Position numbers and translations under genes: made by a program. Shown in pieces: positions 45,123-54,672 of a DNA stretch of 64,000 bases. The notes below the pieces were generated by a model that did no database searches, was not told the origin of the DNA, and saw only the letters and a list, made by a program, of their open reading frames with translations. Numbering within the stretch: position 1 is the stretch's first letter; each line of letters begins with the position of its first letter. The stretch comes from an uncultured Acetatifactor sp. Its GTDB lineage: Bacteria > Bacillota > Clostridia > Lachnospirales > Lachnospiraceae. The stretch is from NCBI GenBank assembly GCA_934402315.1, contig CAKRTS010000003.1, positions 108,226 to 172,225 of the forward strand, read 5' to 3'.

Positions 45123-47489
45123 ATGAAGCAAATACCTTACGAATACCGCAATCTTCCGATTCCCGGGGGCGGTTATGTGACAGGCTTTCTCTACTCGGAG
45201 AGGGAGAAGGATGTGCTGTATATCAGGACGGACATCGGCGGCACCTATCGGTTTGACGCAAAGACACAGACATGGATCAGCCTCATTCCCCATGTGACGA
45301 TGGAGGAGCTCAGCGAGACCTTTCCCATCGCACTGGCAATCGATGAGGAGAAGCCCGGAAGCCTTTACATTGCCTGCGGCGTGAACGGCAGGGAAACGGG
45401 CATGCTGGCAATTTCCGGGGATTACGGCGAGAGCTTCCGGTATGAGACGATTCCCGTGATGGTTCATGGAAATTTAAACGGCAGAGGAACGGGCGAGCGT
45501 CTGTGCGTCCACGGAAATACAATCTGGTACGCTTCGCAGCAGGAGGGCTTATGGAAGAGCGGCGACCTCGGACATAGCTGGGAAAAGCTGACCGCAATGT
45601 CAGAACAATATCTGACCCTTGTGGCGGAGACCGGGGACTGTCTGCTTGTCGGAACCGCCGGAGTGACGACCGGAACCGATTCCATGCGCGGGCACAGCCT
45701 CTACCTTTCCCGCGACGGTGGGGCACATTTTGAGGAGCTGGAGCAGCCGGAGAGCCATGTCATCGAGGGCTGCAAGTTGAACGGACTTGTCGCGCAGCGC
45801 TGGTGTGCGGACGAAAAGTATCTGTATGTGACTTTTGCGTCCACGGGAAGGCGCTCCTATGTCATAGAGAACGGATATAGCTGTGATTCCGGCGACACAA
45901 TCAACGGACATATTGTGAGATATGCACTGACGGGGCGTGGCACCGGCAGGATGGAGGAGATCACCCCGGGCAGCGCGTCGTCGGTGACGGGAATCGGTCA
46001 GGAGGGTATCATGCCGGGACAGATTCTCGACTATGGCTTTTCGGGAATCAGCGTCTCCCGGCAGACGCCCGGAATGCTTGCGGCGACAACCATCGTAAAG
46101 GATGATGGAGACAGCGTTTTTGTCTCCATGGATTACGGCGACAGCTGGCGGCAGGTATTATATGATCTGGCAGAGGGCGAGATCACGTTCCGAGCTCCTT
46201 ATATGCGGCCGGAGTGCAACGGCGGTCATTCCCTGATCCACTGGCTGAGCGACATTAAGATCAATCCCTTTGATGACAATGAGGCTTGGTTCAATTCCGG
46301 TACGGGCGTGTTCCGCACGCGGAATCTGAAGGACACAACCTGTAAATTCACGGACTGGTGCGACGGCATTGAGGAGACGGTGCATCTGAACGTCTACGGT
46401 ATGCCGAAGGGGGATGTGCAGGTCATCGATATTCTGGGAGACCTCGGCGGCTTTGCGTTCGAGAAGCTGGATCAGCCTTGCGGCAACTCCTTTGCGGATG
46501 CGGACGGAAACAGGTACATTACCTGTATCAATGCGGACTTCTCGGATGAGGAGCCGCAGCGGCTGATTGTGACCCCGAGGGGGAACTGGACAGGCAAGAC
46601 CTTTGGCGGACTGATTCTGTCCAAGGATCAGGGCAGAACCTTTGAGCGGCTGCCGATGCCCTTCGGACTGACGGACGATCTCGACGAGGCGCTGCATTTC
46701 ATTGAGCACCCGAATGTCAATTCCGGCTGGGTGGCGATGTCCCCCGACGGAAGGAATATTGTCTGGTCCGTCGCGGAGGGAATCGAGCTGCCGGTGCGCA
46801 GAGTGATCGTCAGTCAGGACGGCGGAAGGAGCTTCGTCTGCTGCGAGGTGTATGACAGACAGGGGCAGCGCAAGCTGGAAGGCAAGGTGAAGGTCTTCTC
46901 CGACAGGGTTGACAGCAGCCTTTTTTACGGCTTTGGCGAGGCGTCGGACTTCTATGTCAGCCGGGACGGTGGAAGAACCTACAGAGAATATGAGCTGCCC
47001 GCAGGCTTCCCGGAGATCAACTTCGGACTGATCGACTGCGCGAACAAGACAGAGGTCCGCGGCGAGACGGGAAAGAGCGGCGTCTTCTATATGGCGGTCG
47101 GCGAGACCGGAATCTGGAAGCTGGAATACCATGCTGCAGAGGATCGCAGCGCGGAAAGTGGCAGACCGGGCAGCGCGGAGGCAGGTAACGGAATCCGCCT
47201 GACAAGGCTCACTGCGCCGGGAATCACGGCATACCGTATGGGGCTGGGGCTTGGCGCGCCGGGCGGAGATTACTACCGCGATGCAAAGGCAATTTATTTT
47301 AACGGAATTATTGATGGGGAGTACGGATTTTACAGGACGCTGGATGAGGGTGCGGGCTATGAACGCCTCAACACGGACAGGCAGATGTTCGGGGAGATCA
47401 ACAGTATCGACGGCGATTGCAGGCACTTCGGCAGATTCTATCTGGCGACCGGGTCGAATGGAGTGAAGTACGGGGAAATGCAGTTGTAA
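45123..47489 (+). CDS. GH74-family xyloglucanase-like beta-propeller enzyme
   Basis: The 788-residue protein starts with the GH74 N-terminal pattern: IPGGGYVTGFLYS, then LYIRTDIGGTYRFD. It continues with repeated Asp-box-like units (SGDYGESF, SKDQGRTF, SQDGGRSF, SRDGGRTY) of a double seven-bladed propeller. GH74 enzymes cleave xyloglucan chains. No signal peptide is present, so it probably acts on imported oligosaccharides. The ATG at 45123 follows AAGGAGGC. The adjacent GH31 gene, 19 bases downstream, would remove xylose side chains, which supports xyloglucan use. Whether it is endo-acting or reducing-end-specific cannot be told. Confidence 0.85.
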   Translation: MKQIPYEYRNLPIPGGGYVTGFLYSEREKDVLYIRTDIGGTYRFDAKTQTWISLIPHVTMEELSETFPIALAIDEEKPGSLYIACGVNGRETGMLAISGDYGESFRYETIPVMVHGNLNGRGTGERLCVHGNTIWYASQQEGLWKSGDLGHSWEKLTAMSEQYLTLVAETGDCLLVGTAGVTTGTDSMRGHSLYLSRDGGAHFEELEQPESHVIEGCKLNGLVAQRWCADEKYLYVTFASTGRRSYVIENGYSCDSGDTINGHIVRYALTGRGTGRMEEITPGSASSVTGIGQEGIMPGQILDYGFSGISVSRQTPGMLAATTIVKDDGDSVFVSMDYGDSWRQVLYDLAEGEITFRAPYMRPECNGGHSLIHWLSDIKINPFDDNEAWFNSGTGVFRTRNLKDTTCKFTDWCDGIEETVHLNVYGMPKGDVQVIDILGDLGGFAFEKLDQPCGNSFADADGNRYITCINADFSDEEPQRLIVTPRGNWTGKTFGGLILSKDQGRTFERLPMPFGLTDDLDEALHFIEHPNVNSGWVAMSPDGRNIVWSVAEGIELPVRRVIVSQDGGRSFVCCEVYDRQGQRKLEGKVKVFSDRVDSSLFYGFGEASDFYVSRDGGRTYREYELPAGFPEINFGLIDCANKTEVRGETGKSGVFYMAVGETGIWKLEYHAAEDRSAESGRPGSAEAGNGIRLTRLTAPGITAYRMGLGLGAPGGDYYRDAKAIYFNGIIDGEYGFYRTLDEGAGYERLNTDRQMFGEINSIDGDCRHFGRFYLATGSNGVKYGEMQL

Positions 47490-47508
47490 ACCGATAAAGG
47501 AGGAGACC

Positions 47509-49578
47509 ATGCATATTTATCAGGAAGGAAACAAAATTATTATTGCGGAGGGGAAGAGCCAGGTATGGGTCGAGCCGTGGGGAGCAAATTCCGTTCGTGT
47601 CAGAATGACGGCGCAGCCGCAGATGGATGCGAATGACTGGGCACTGACCGAGGAGATGGAGAAGCTTACGCCCGAGATCACCTTCGAGACGATCGACGTG
47701 ACAGACCCGTGGTATCAGGGCGAGGAATGGGCAAAGTATCACCAGACCGCGAAGCAGGCAAAGCTGGTGAACGGAAAGATTACCGTGAAGGTATCCCATG
47801 AGGGCTGGCTGTCCTTCTATAACCAGAAGGGCGAGCTTCTCACCGAGGAATACTGGAGAAACCGCAACCGCATCAACCGCTACTGCGTGCCGTTGCGCGT
47901 GGACGCGAGGGAACTGAAACCGATGCCGGGCTGCTCCGACTATGAGCTGACTGCCCGCTTTGAGGCATTTGACGACGAGATGATCTTCGGTATGGGACAA
48001 TATCAGGAAAAGCATATGAACAAGAAGGGCGCGACACTGGAGCTGGCGCACAGGAACAGTCAGGCGAGCGTTCCCTTCTATGTATCGAGCAGGGGTTATG
48101 GCTTCTTCTGGAACAACCCTGCCATCGGCACGGCAACCTTCGGCATGAACAAGACGGAATGGCACGCGAAGAGCACGAAAAAGCTGGATTACTTTATCAC
48201 CGCAGGAGATACACCGGCGGAAATCGAGGCGCAGTATTCGCTTGCGACGGGACGTACCCCGATGATGCCGGAGTACGGTCTGGGCTACTGGCAGTGCAAG
48301 CTCCGCTACCGCACGCAGGACGAGCTGCTTGCCGTTGCGCGGGAGCACAAGAGAAGAGGACTGCCCATGGATGCCATTGTCATCGATTTCTTCCACTGGA
48401 CAATGCAGGGTGACTTCAAGTTTGAGCCGCTGGACTGGCCTGACCCGGAGGCTATGGTGAAGGAGCTGAAGGAGCTTGGAATTGAGACGGTTGTCTCCGT
48501 CTGGCCGACGATCGACGAGCGCAGCGAGAACTATGGGAAGATGGCGGATATGGGCTACCTTGTCAACGCTGACAGGGGCAACCAGAACCATATGACATGG
48601 ATGGGCAATACGGTCTTCTACGACGCGACACATCCCGGCGCGCAGAAATTCGTCTGGGATCGCTGCAAGGAGAATTATTATAAGAAGGGCATCCGCTGCT
48701 TCTGGCTGGACGAGGCGGAGCCGGAGTACGGCCCTTATGATTTCGACAATTACCGCTATTATGCGGGATCGGCATTGCAGTGCAGCAATGTCTATCCGGT
48801 TGGCTACGCGAAGGGCTTCTACGACGGCTTGAAGGCGGAGGGAGAGACGGAAATCTTAAGCCTTGTCCGCTGTGCGTGGGCGGGAAGCCAGAAGTACGGT
48901 GTGCTGACATGGTCGGGCGACATCTATTCGTCCTTCCGTTCCATGCGGGAGCAGCTGCAGGCGGGACTTTCCATGAGCATGGCGGGCATCCCGTGGTGGA
49001 CCTCCGACATTGGCGGTTTCTTAGGCGGAAATATCGCAGACCCGGCATTCAAGGAGCTTCTGGTGCGTTGGTTTGCATGGGGGGCTTTCTGCCCGGTATT
49101 CCGTATGCACGGAGAGCGTTCGCCATGGTACGAGAGGGAGCAGGAGTTCCGGAACGGCGTGCGCCAGCTTACCAGCGGACAGGACAACGAGGTCTGGAGC
49201 TTCGGCGAGGATAACTACGAGATTCTGAAAAAGTATCTCTTTATCCGCGAGAGACTACGCCCCTATATCAGAGAGTGCATGAAGGCGGCGAGCGAGACGG
49301 GTGCGCCGGTGATGCGGCCGCTCTTCTATGATTTCCCGGAGGATAAGAAGAGCTGGGGTGTGGAGGATTCCTATATGTTCGGACCTGATCTGCTCATCTC
49401 GCCGGTCATGGAGGCGGGAGTGACGCAGAGAGAAATCTATCTGCCCGAGGGAACGGACTGGAAGGATGCCTACACCGGAGAGGTTTACAAGGGCGGACAG
49501 ACGGTCACGGTTCCGGCGCCGATCGACATTATTCCTGTCATGATCCGGGCTGGCAAAGATTATCCTGTCTATGAATAA
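47509..49578 (+). CDS. GH31 alpha-xylosidase/alpha-glucosidase
   Basis: The 689-residue GH31 enzyme has the nucleophile motif FWLDEAEPEYG (Asp401), close to the YicI alpha-xylosidase pattern, and the acid/base Asp471 in TWSGDIYSSF. The PWWTSDIGGF and FRMHGER segments are also typical. It has no signal peptide. The ATG follows AAAGGAGGAGACC. Coupling to the GH74 gene points to alpha-xylosidase action on xyloglucan fragments. The 3' end runs to the remains of a HAD gene on the opposite strand. Confidence 0.9.
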   Translation: MHIYQEGNKIIIAEGKSQVWVEPWGANSVRVRMTAQPQMDANDWALTEEMEKLTPEITFETIDVTDPWYQGEEWAKYHQTAKQAKLVNGKITVKVSHEGWLSFYNQKGELLTEEYWRNRNRINRYCVPLRVDARELKPMPGCSDYELTARFEAFDDEMIFGMGQYQEKHMNKKGATLELAHRNSQASVPFYVSSRGYGFFWNNPAIGTATFGMNKTEWHAKSTKKLDYFITAGDTPAEIEAQYSLATGRTPMMPEYGLGYWQCKLRYRTQDELLAVAREHKRRGLPMDAIVIDFFHWTMQGDFKFEPLDWPDPEAMVKELKELGIETVVSVWPTIDERSENYGKMADMGYLVNADRGNQNHMTWMGNTVFYDATHPGAQKFVWDRCKENYYKKGIRCFWLDEAEPEYGPYDFDNYRYYAGSALQCSNVYPVGYAKGFYDGLKAEGETEILSLVRCAWAGSQKYGVLTWSGDIYSSFRSMREQLQAGLSMSMAGIPWWTSDIGGFLGGNIADPAFKELLVRWFAWGAFCPVFRMHGERSPWYEREQEFRNGVRQLTSGQDNEVWSFGEDNYEILKKYLFIRERLRPYIRECMKAASETGAPVMRPLFYDFPEDKKSWGVEDSYMFGPDLLISPVMEAGVTQREIYLPEGTDWKDAYTGEVYKGGQTVTVPAPIDIIPVMIRAGKDYPVYE

Positions 49579-49689
49579 GCCGTGCAGGGTCATATACTGC
49601 GCCATATATTTCCAGAGGGAGGGCTTGCGTTCGTTGGTACGGATGTCCACAAGCGTCCCGTAGAGGTCAAAAATATAGTTCTGGTACAT
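49573..49689 (-). pseudogene. HAD-superfamily hydrolase, N-terminal remnant
   Basis: From ATG 49689 (behind GAGGAATCT) the frame reads MYQNYIFDLYGTLVDIRTNE, the start of a haloacid-dehalogenase hydrolase with the DxYGT phosphatase motif. Family similarity continues to YMAQYMTLHG at about 49575. The frame then runs antisense into the GH31 gene, where it makes no sense as a HAD domain. The remaining roughly 170 residues expected of the family are missing. The remnant sits next to a fragment of the 140-bp repeat, so a rearrangement is likely. Confidence 0.7.
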
Positions 49690-49713
49690 AGATTCCTCTA
49701 TATTCGCAAGTGA

Positions 49714-49737
49714 TGCTGCGCAAAATGCACAGACCGT
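49714..49737 (-). repeat. Remnant of the 140-bp repeat end
   Basis: CTGCGCAAAATGCACAGACC at 49715-49734 matches the outer stem region of the 140-bp element (compare copy 2). The rest of the element is absent. It lies directly upstream of the truncated HAD gene. Confidence 0.6.
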
Positions 49738-49744
49738 TATATCT

Positions 49745-50743
49745 TTAAAATGTTCTTCGGGCGGGCCCCGCGGATCCTCGGATGATGAGGGGGGCGCGGA
49801 GCATGACAGAGCTGATGGGAAGGTCTGCCAGCAGGCAGGACATGGCGTAATAGCCAGTCTTGCCGAGCGCGAGCCGATCCTGACGGATCGTGGTCAGCGG
49901 CGGGTCGGTAAAGGGCGAAATCGGCAGGTCATCAAAGCCGATGATGCTCAAGTCCTCGGGGATGCGGATGCCCTTGTCGGCGCACTCCGTGATCGCGGAG
50001 ACGGCGCGGACATCATGGGAACAGAGAATCGCCGTGACGCCGAGATCATACATCCGCCGCACATGATCCCGCGTAGAATCCGCAATGTAATAGCCCTGAC
50101 CGGTATATTGTTCGTTAATCTCAAGATTATATTTGGAGAGGGCATTCAGGTAAGCATTGTATCTTGCCTTGATAATATAGGATTCAAGCGGTCCGGAGAG
50201 CAGACCGATCTTGCGGTGCCCCAGACCGACCAGATATTTTACCGCCTGTTCAAAGCCCTCCTGACTGTCACAGCCGACGGAAGCAATCTTCGGGTTGCCG
50301 CTGATGCAGTTGTCGTAGAGGACGGTTGGTATTTTACAGGACTTAAAGTCGGACATCCACGGGTCAATCAGGGAAAAGCCGAGGATGAACGAGCCGACAT
50401 AGCCGTTTTGCAGCATGTAGACGCTGTAGGGAATTTCGCGCTGGAAATCCTTGTCCACCGGCACAATATCGACCGTCCAGCCCTCCGGCTCCGCCATCTG
50501 CCGGAAACCGAGAATGATGTCGTATCCGAACTGGTTTGGCGTGTTATAGTCCATGTTTTCAATAATAATGCAGAGCTTCTTTTCCCGGCTCAGCATGCGC
50601 TTATTGTTATAGCCAAGCTCCACCGCTGTTTCCAGAATTTTCTTGCGCATCTCGTCACTGATGTCGGTGGCATTGTTCAGACCCTTAGACACCGTGCTCT
50701 TCGATACCCCAAGCTTTGCGGCAATATCGTTTATTGTTGCCAT
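49745..50743 (-). CDS. LacI-family transcriptional regulator
   Basis: The full-length regulator of 332 residues has the HTH TINDIAAKLGVSKSTVSKGL and a complete sugar-binding domain ending with IIGFDDLPISPFTDPPLTTI. It is divergent from the amylo-alpha-1,6-glucosidase gene, with AAACC/GGTTT-type palindromes in the shared control region. It may also regulate the upstream GH74-GH31 pair. Its own promoter (TTGTTT, 17 bases, TATAAT) is visible at 50777-50805. Confidence 0.93.
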   Translation of the reverse strand: MATINDIAAKLGVSKSTVSKGLNNATDISDEMRKKILETAVELGYNNKRMLSREKKLCIIIENMDYNTPNQFGYDIILGFRQMAEPEGWTVDIVPVDKDFQREIPYSVYMLQNGYVGSFILGFSLIDPWMSDFKSCKIPTVLYDNCISGNPKIASVGCDSQEGFEQAVKYLVGLGHRKIGLLSGPLESYIIKARYNAYLNALSKYNLEINEQYTGQGYYIADSTRDHVRRMYDLGVTAILCSHDVRAVSAITECADKGIRIPEDLSIIGFDDLPISPFTDPPLTTIRQDRLALGKTGYYAMSCLLADLPISSVMLRAPLIIRGSAGPARRTF

Positions 50744-50776
50744 AAGAATGCGAAACTCCTTTCTGACTTTTAGAGT

Positions 50777-50805
50777 ATTATATCAAGAAAAAAGCCCAAA
50801 AACAA
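50777..50805 (-). promoter_or_regulatory. Promoter of lacI-family gene
   Basis: On the minus strand, TTGTTT (50805-50800) and a perfect TATAAT (50782-50777) are separated by 17 bases, about 30 bases upstream of the start codon. Confidence 0.7.
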
Positions 50806-50827
50806 GAAAAACGACCGTGAAAAGTAC

Positions 50828-50862
50828 GAAAACGGTTTCCGGGCAGTTTCGAAACCGGGTTT
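50828..50862. promoter_or_regulatory. Putative LacI-type operators between divergent promoters
   Basis: GAAAACGGTTTC (50828-50839) is a near-palindrome. AAACCGGGTTT (50852-50862) is a perfect odd palindrome around one G. Both lie between the divergent promoters, just upstream of the plus-strand -35, and resemble LacI-family sites. Confidence 0.5.
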
Positions 50863-50868
50863 GGTGCG

Positions 50869-50897
50869 TTGACTGCCCTGTGAATCTGTGCTACGAT
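50869..50897 (+). promoter_or_regulatory. Promoter of amylo-alpha-1,6-glucosidase gene
   Basis: TTGACT (50869-50874) and TACGAT (50892-50897) are spaced by 17 bases. A LacI-like palindrome ends seven bases before the -35 element. Confidence 0.6.
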
Positions 50898-50964
50898 CAT
50901 CCCAGAAAGCCTTGAAACAGGCAGAAACAGGCTAAAAAATGGGAAATAGACAGAGGGAACGGTT

Positions 50965-53043
50965 ATGAAATTTATTTATGGAAGACAGGATTTTAAGACC
51001 TTTGAGCGGGGAGAGGAAAACTGCTATCTGATGACAAACGGGCTGGGCGGATTTTCGTCGATGACGATCGCGGGCTCGTGCAGCAGAAACGACCATGCGC
51101 TGTTGATGAGCTGTTCGGCGGCGGAAGCGCCGAACCACCGCTATAATATGATTCACAGGCTTAAGGAGAGCCTGAAGCTCGGCGATTGTAATCGAGAGAT
51201 CTGCCTTTCCACACAGGATTTTACGGATCATGCGGAGAGGGAAGAGGGCTACCGGTATCTGTCTTCCTTCGTTTTTGAAGATTATCCGGTCTGGCGGTAT
51301 GAGGTCTGTGGTGTGGAGATTACCAGACAGATCGTCATGGCACAGGGCGAGAACACGGTAGGCGTCAGCTACACGGTGGAAAACAGGGCTGACACGGATG
51401 TCACATTGTGTATAAGTCCGCAGCTGGAGTTCGTTCCGAAGGGGGAACTGTTGTCCGAGGAGCAGGAATTTAAGTTTACGTTCGCGGAAGAAGGAACTGA
51501 ATATACGGAGGCAGCTGTGCGCTCCAACGGGCGGGAGCTGTATTTCATGACGAACGGCAGAGTGGATGAGCAGCCGCTTACGTTCACGACGAATTTGTTT
51601 TACGCATATGATGCCTGTGACGATAGAAGAGAGACAGGCTGCACGGCGGAAAATCACAGTGTCATTTTTGAGATACCGCGGGGAGAGAGCCTGACAGGAG
51701 AAATTATTTACAGCACGGAGCTGGCTGCACTGCACCGCATGAATGCGCAGACAGACGGAAGCGCGACGGAATGCAGCGGAGGTGTTTATTCCGGCGTGAC
51801 CGCGCAGATGGCGGAGAGCCTGAAGCAATACAGGAACGGTCTTAAGAAACAGGCGGGGCTCACGGATGAGACGGCACAGGCGCTTGTGTGCGCCGCAAAT
51901 CAATTCATCTCCTACCGGACTTCGACGGATAAGCAGACCATTCTGGCGGGCTTTCCGTTCTTTGAAGATTGGGGAAGAGATACCATGATCTCGCTTGTCG
52001 GCTGCTGCATTTCGACCGGGCAGTACGAGGTGGCGGAGAGCATATTGAGAACGTTTATGATGTATTGCAGGAAGGGGCTGATGCCCAACCTGTTCCCGGA
52101 GGGCAGAAATGAGCCGTGGTACAACACGGTGGATGCCGCGCTGCTGTTCATTATCACGGTGTATGAATATTTCTGCCGGACGAAGGACAAATCCTTTGTC
52201 ATCAGCGCGTGGACGACGATGCAGGAGATCGTGGAATATTATGCAGACGGAACGGATTTCCATATCGGAATGGACGAGGATGGGCTGATTCATGCGGGCG
52301 GCGGCTATGAACAGGTGACGTGGATGGATGTCCGCATCAATGACATTCTCCCGACGCCCAGACACGGCAAGCCGGTCGAGATCAATGCGTACTGGTACAA
52401 TGTTCTTCGCATCATGGATTTCTTTGCGGGCAAATTCAGGGGCGAGCTTTCGGAGGCACCCACAGACAGGAATTACGCGGACATGGCTGAACTGGCTGGA
52501 AGGAGCTTCCGGGAAAAGTTCTGGAATGCAGAGGCGGGATGCCTGAAGGATGTCCTGACGGGCGAGGACGGAGAGGGCGCAAAGGCGGAGACGCAGATCC
52601 GCTGCAATCAGATATGGGCGGTTTCCCTGCCGTTTTCGCTGCTGGAGCGTAAGGAGGAGCGGCAGGTTGTGGAGACGGTCTATCGCAAGCTGTATACACC
52701 GCTGGGACTGCGGACACTTGACCCGGCAGACCCGGAGTTCAAGCCCTTTTACGGCGGCAGGCTCATGAACCGCGACCTCGCCTATCATCAGGGCACGACA
52801 TGGGTATTCCCGCTGGGCGGCTATTATCTCGCGTATCTGAAGGTCAACGATTACTCGGAGAGTGCGAAGGCGCATGTCAGGTCGCAGCTGGAGAGTATCA
52901 CTGCGGCACTCCGCGAGGGCTGTATCGGACAGCTGCCGGAAATCTATGACGGGGAGCGCCCGGTTTCTTCAAAGGGCTGCTTCGCGCAGGCGTGGAGTGT
53001 CGGGGAAATGCTAAGGGTGTACGAAGCACTTGAAAGAAGGTAA
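50965..53043 (+). CDS. Amylo-alpha-1,6-glucosidase (glycogen debranching, GH133-like)
   Basis: The 692-residue protein has an N-terminal beta-sandwich (YLMTNGLGGFSSMTI onward) and a C-terminal alpha/alpha-barrel. The debranching motif FFEDWGRDTMISL (from about 332, with Asp339) is present, as are YNTVDAALLFI and YHQGTTWVFPLGGYYLAY. It removes alpha-1,6-linked glucose left on limit dextrins in the cytoplasm. It could act with glycogen phosphorylase or downstream of imported branched glucans. The ATG follows GGGAACGG. It is divergent from and probably controlled by the LacI gene. Confidence 0.9.
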   Translation: MKFIYGRQDFKTFERGEENCYLMTNGLGGFSSMTIAGSCSRNDHALLMSCSAAEAPNHRYNMIHRLKESLKLGDCNREICLSTQDFTDHAEREEGYRYLSSFVFEDYPVWRYEVCGVEITRQIVMAQGENTVGVSYTVENRADTDVTLCISPQLEFVPKGELLSEEQEFKFTFAEEGTEYTEAAVRSNGRELYFMTNGRVDEQPLTFTTNLFYAYDACDDRRETGCTAENHSVIFEIPRGESLTGEIIYSTELAALHRMNAQTDGSATECSGGVYSGVTAQMAESLKQYRNGLKKQAGLTDETAQALVCAANQFISYRTSTDKQTILAGFPFFEDWGRDTMISLVGCCISTGQYEVAESILRTFMMYCRKGLMPNLFPEGRNEPWYNTVDAALLFIITVYEYFCRTKDKSFVISAWTTMQEIVEYYADGTDFHIGMDEDGLIHAGGGYEQVTWMDVRINDILPTPRHGKPVEINAYWYNVLRIMDFFAGKFRGELSEAPTDRNYADMAELAGRSFREKFWNAEAGCLKDVLTGEDGEGAKAETQIRCNQIWAVSLPFSLLERKEERQVVETVYRKLYTPLGLRTLDPADPEFKPFYGGRLMNRDLAYHQGTTWVFPLGGYYLAYLKVNDYSESAKAHVRSQLESITAALREGCIGQLPEIYDGERPVSSKGCFAQAWSVGEMLRVYEALERR

Positions 53044-53084
53044 CGCCAGCCGGCAATAAGGTTGCCTGTACCTGCTAATAGTTA

Positions 53085-53113
53085 TTGAAATTATAATTAT
53101 TTTTTAGTATAAT
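53085..53113 (+). promoter_or_regulatory. Promoter of AlbA_2-type gene
   Basis: TTGAAA (53085-53090), a 17-base AT-only-like spacer and a perfect TATAAT (53108-53113) lie about 40 bases before the ATG. Confidence 0.72.
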
Positions 53114-53154
53114 ATGTATAACTATTGGTGGATATCAGAAAGGCAGGTGCAATA

Positions 53155-54660
53155 ATGGCAATACCGACAAATATTAAAACATTACTGTCCGGTGAAGTAG
53201 TCGAATGGGCAAGAATTGAATTTAAGGAAACATGGGATGCAGCAACATCCTTGAAATCTATATGTGCATTTGCCAATGACCTTGATAACTGGGGCGGCGG
53301 TTATATTGTTATAGGGGTAAAAGAAGAGGATGGCCGCCCGGTGTATCCGCTAAAAGGTGTGCCTGTGGAAAGACTTGATAAGTATCAAAAGGAGATATTT
53401 GCAAAAAGTAAGCTTATCAGACCGGCATATACACCAATCATAGGTGTTGAGACATATCAGAATAAGCAGTTTATTGTCATTTGGTGTCCGGGTGGAGATA
53501 ATAGACCATACTCTTCGCCGAAGACTATGGAAAAGGATAACAAGGAGAAAATGCATTACATTCGTAAGGCATCAAATACAGTAGAACCATCGGATGATGA
53601 AGAAAAGGACTTATTTAATCTTGCAAACAGGGTTCCCTTTGACGATCGTGTAAATCATCAGGCGGAGATGGCGGATTTAAATATCACCCTTATTCAGAAT
53701 TACCTGAAAGAGATAAAGAGTTCCTTGTATGAGAAGTCTAAAACGGCGGACTTTATCGAGGTGTGCCGGGATATGAATATTGTCAGCACCTTGCCGGAAT
53801 ACACTAAGCCTAAGAATGTAGGTTTGATGTTTTTTAGCATGGAACCGGACAGGTTCTTTCCCTATACCCAGATTGATGTGGTACAGTTTCCGGATGGACT
53901 TGGTGGTAATGATATTATTGAGAAAACATTCAAAGGTCCGATTCAGCAACAGCTTCGAGATGCATTGCAGTATATTCGGAACGTTGTTATTACAGAGAAG
54001 GTTATAAAACACCCTGACAGGGCGGAAGCGGATCGTTTCTTTAATTTCCCATATGCAGCAGTAGAAGAGGCATTGTCTAATGCCGTTTATCACCGCGCAT
54101 ATGATGAACGTGAACCAATCGAGGTACGCGTTGAAAATGACAGAATTGAAATTGTAAGTTTTCCGGGACCCGATCGTTCGGTCACAATCGAAGGCTTAAA
54201 AAACTTTCGTGTTTCAAATCGTCGTTATAGAAATCGTCGAATTGGGGATTTCTTAAAAGAATTGCATCTGACAGAGGGGAGAAACACCGGGTTTAAGAAA
54301 ATTTTGGATGCATTGGAGGCAAATGACTCTCCAAAGCCGGAATTTGAGACGGATGAAGATAGAAGCTATTTTATAACAAGGTTGTTTATTCATGAAGGAT
54401 TTTTGGAAGATGCCGAAAAGGAGCCGAAAAGGAGCCAAAAAGGAGCCAAAAAAGAGCTGAAAAAAGGCGCTGAAAGAAAACAAGCAATACTAGCACTTTT
54501 GGCGAAAAATCCCATGATAACGCAAGCCCAGCTTATGGAGGAAATGGATTTGACGAGAAAGCAGGTACAAAAAGATATGAAGGAGCTACAGGAAAAAGGT
54601 GTCCTCGTAAGAGAAGGAACAAATAGAAGCGGTCGATGGATAGTAAAAAATGAAAAATGA
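53155..54660 (+). CDS. AlbA_2 (Schlafen-like)/HATPase_c_4 regulator-like protein
   Basis: The 501-residue protein has an N-terminal AlbA_2 domain (EFKETWDAATSLKSICAFAN, then GGGYIVIGV). A GHKL-type ATPase-like region follows (with EEALSNAVYHRAYDEREPIE), then a lysine-rich linker of KRSQKGAKKE type and a C-terminal winged helix (NPMITQAQLMEEMDLTRKQV). Such proteins are annotated as ATP-binding or putative transcriptional regulators, and their role is not established. I use ATG 53155 with AGGTG upstream. The gene is clearly more AT-rich than its neighbours and is bounded by its own promoter and terminator, which suggests recent acquisition. Confidence 0.82.
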   Translation: MAIPTNIKTLLSGEVVEWARIEFKETWDAATSLKSICAFANDLDNWGGGYIVIGVKEEDGRPVYPLKGVPVERLDKYQKEIFAKSKLIRPAYTPIIGVETYQNKQFIVIWCPGGDNRPYSSPKTMEKDNKEKMHYIRKASNTVEPSDDEEKDLFNLANRVPFDDRVNHQAEMADLNITLIQNYLKEIKSSLYEKSKTADFIEVCRDMNIVSTLPEYTKPKNVGLMFFSMEPDRFFPYTQIDVVQFPDGLGGNDIIEKTFKGPIQQQLRDALQYIRNVVITEKVIKHPDRAEADRFFNFPYAAVEEALSNAVYHRAYDEREPIEVRVENDRIEIVSFPGPDRSVTIEGLKNFRVSNRRYRNRRIGDFLKELHLTEGRNTGFKKILDALEANDSPKPEFETDEDRSYFITRLFIHEGFLEDAEKEPKRSQKGAKKELKKGAERKQAILALLAKNPMITQAQLMEEMDLTRKQVQKDMKELQEKGVLVREGTNRSGRWIVKNEK

Positions 54661-54672
54661 TTAATACAATCC

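Noticed and set aside
49255..49578. Downstream part of the minus-strand HAD frame
   Set aside because: It is antisense to the conserved end of GH31 and has no HAD-like sequence, so it is not part of the original gene.
53155..54660. RecG-like helicase
   Set aside because: AlbA_2 proteins are sometimes labelled this way, but no helicase motifs are present.
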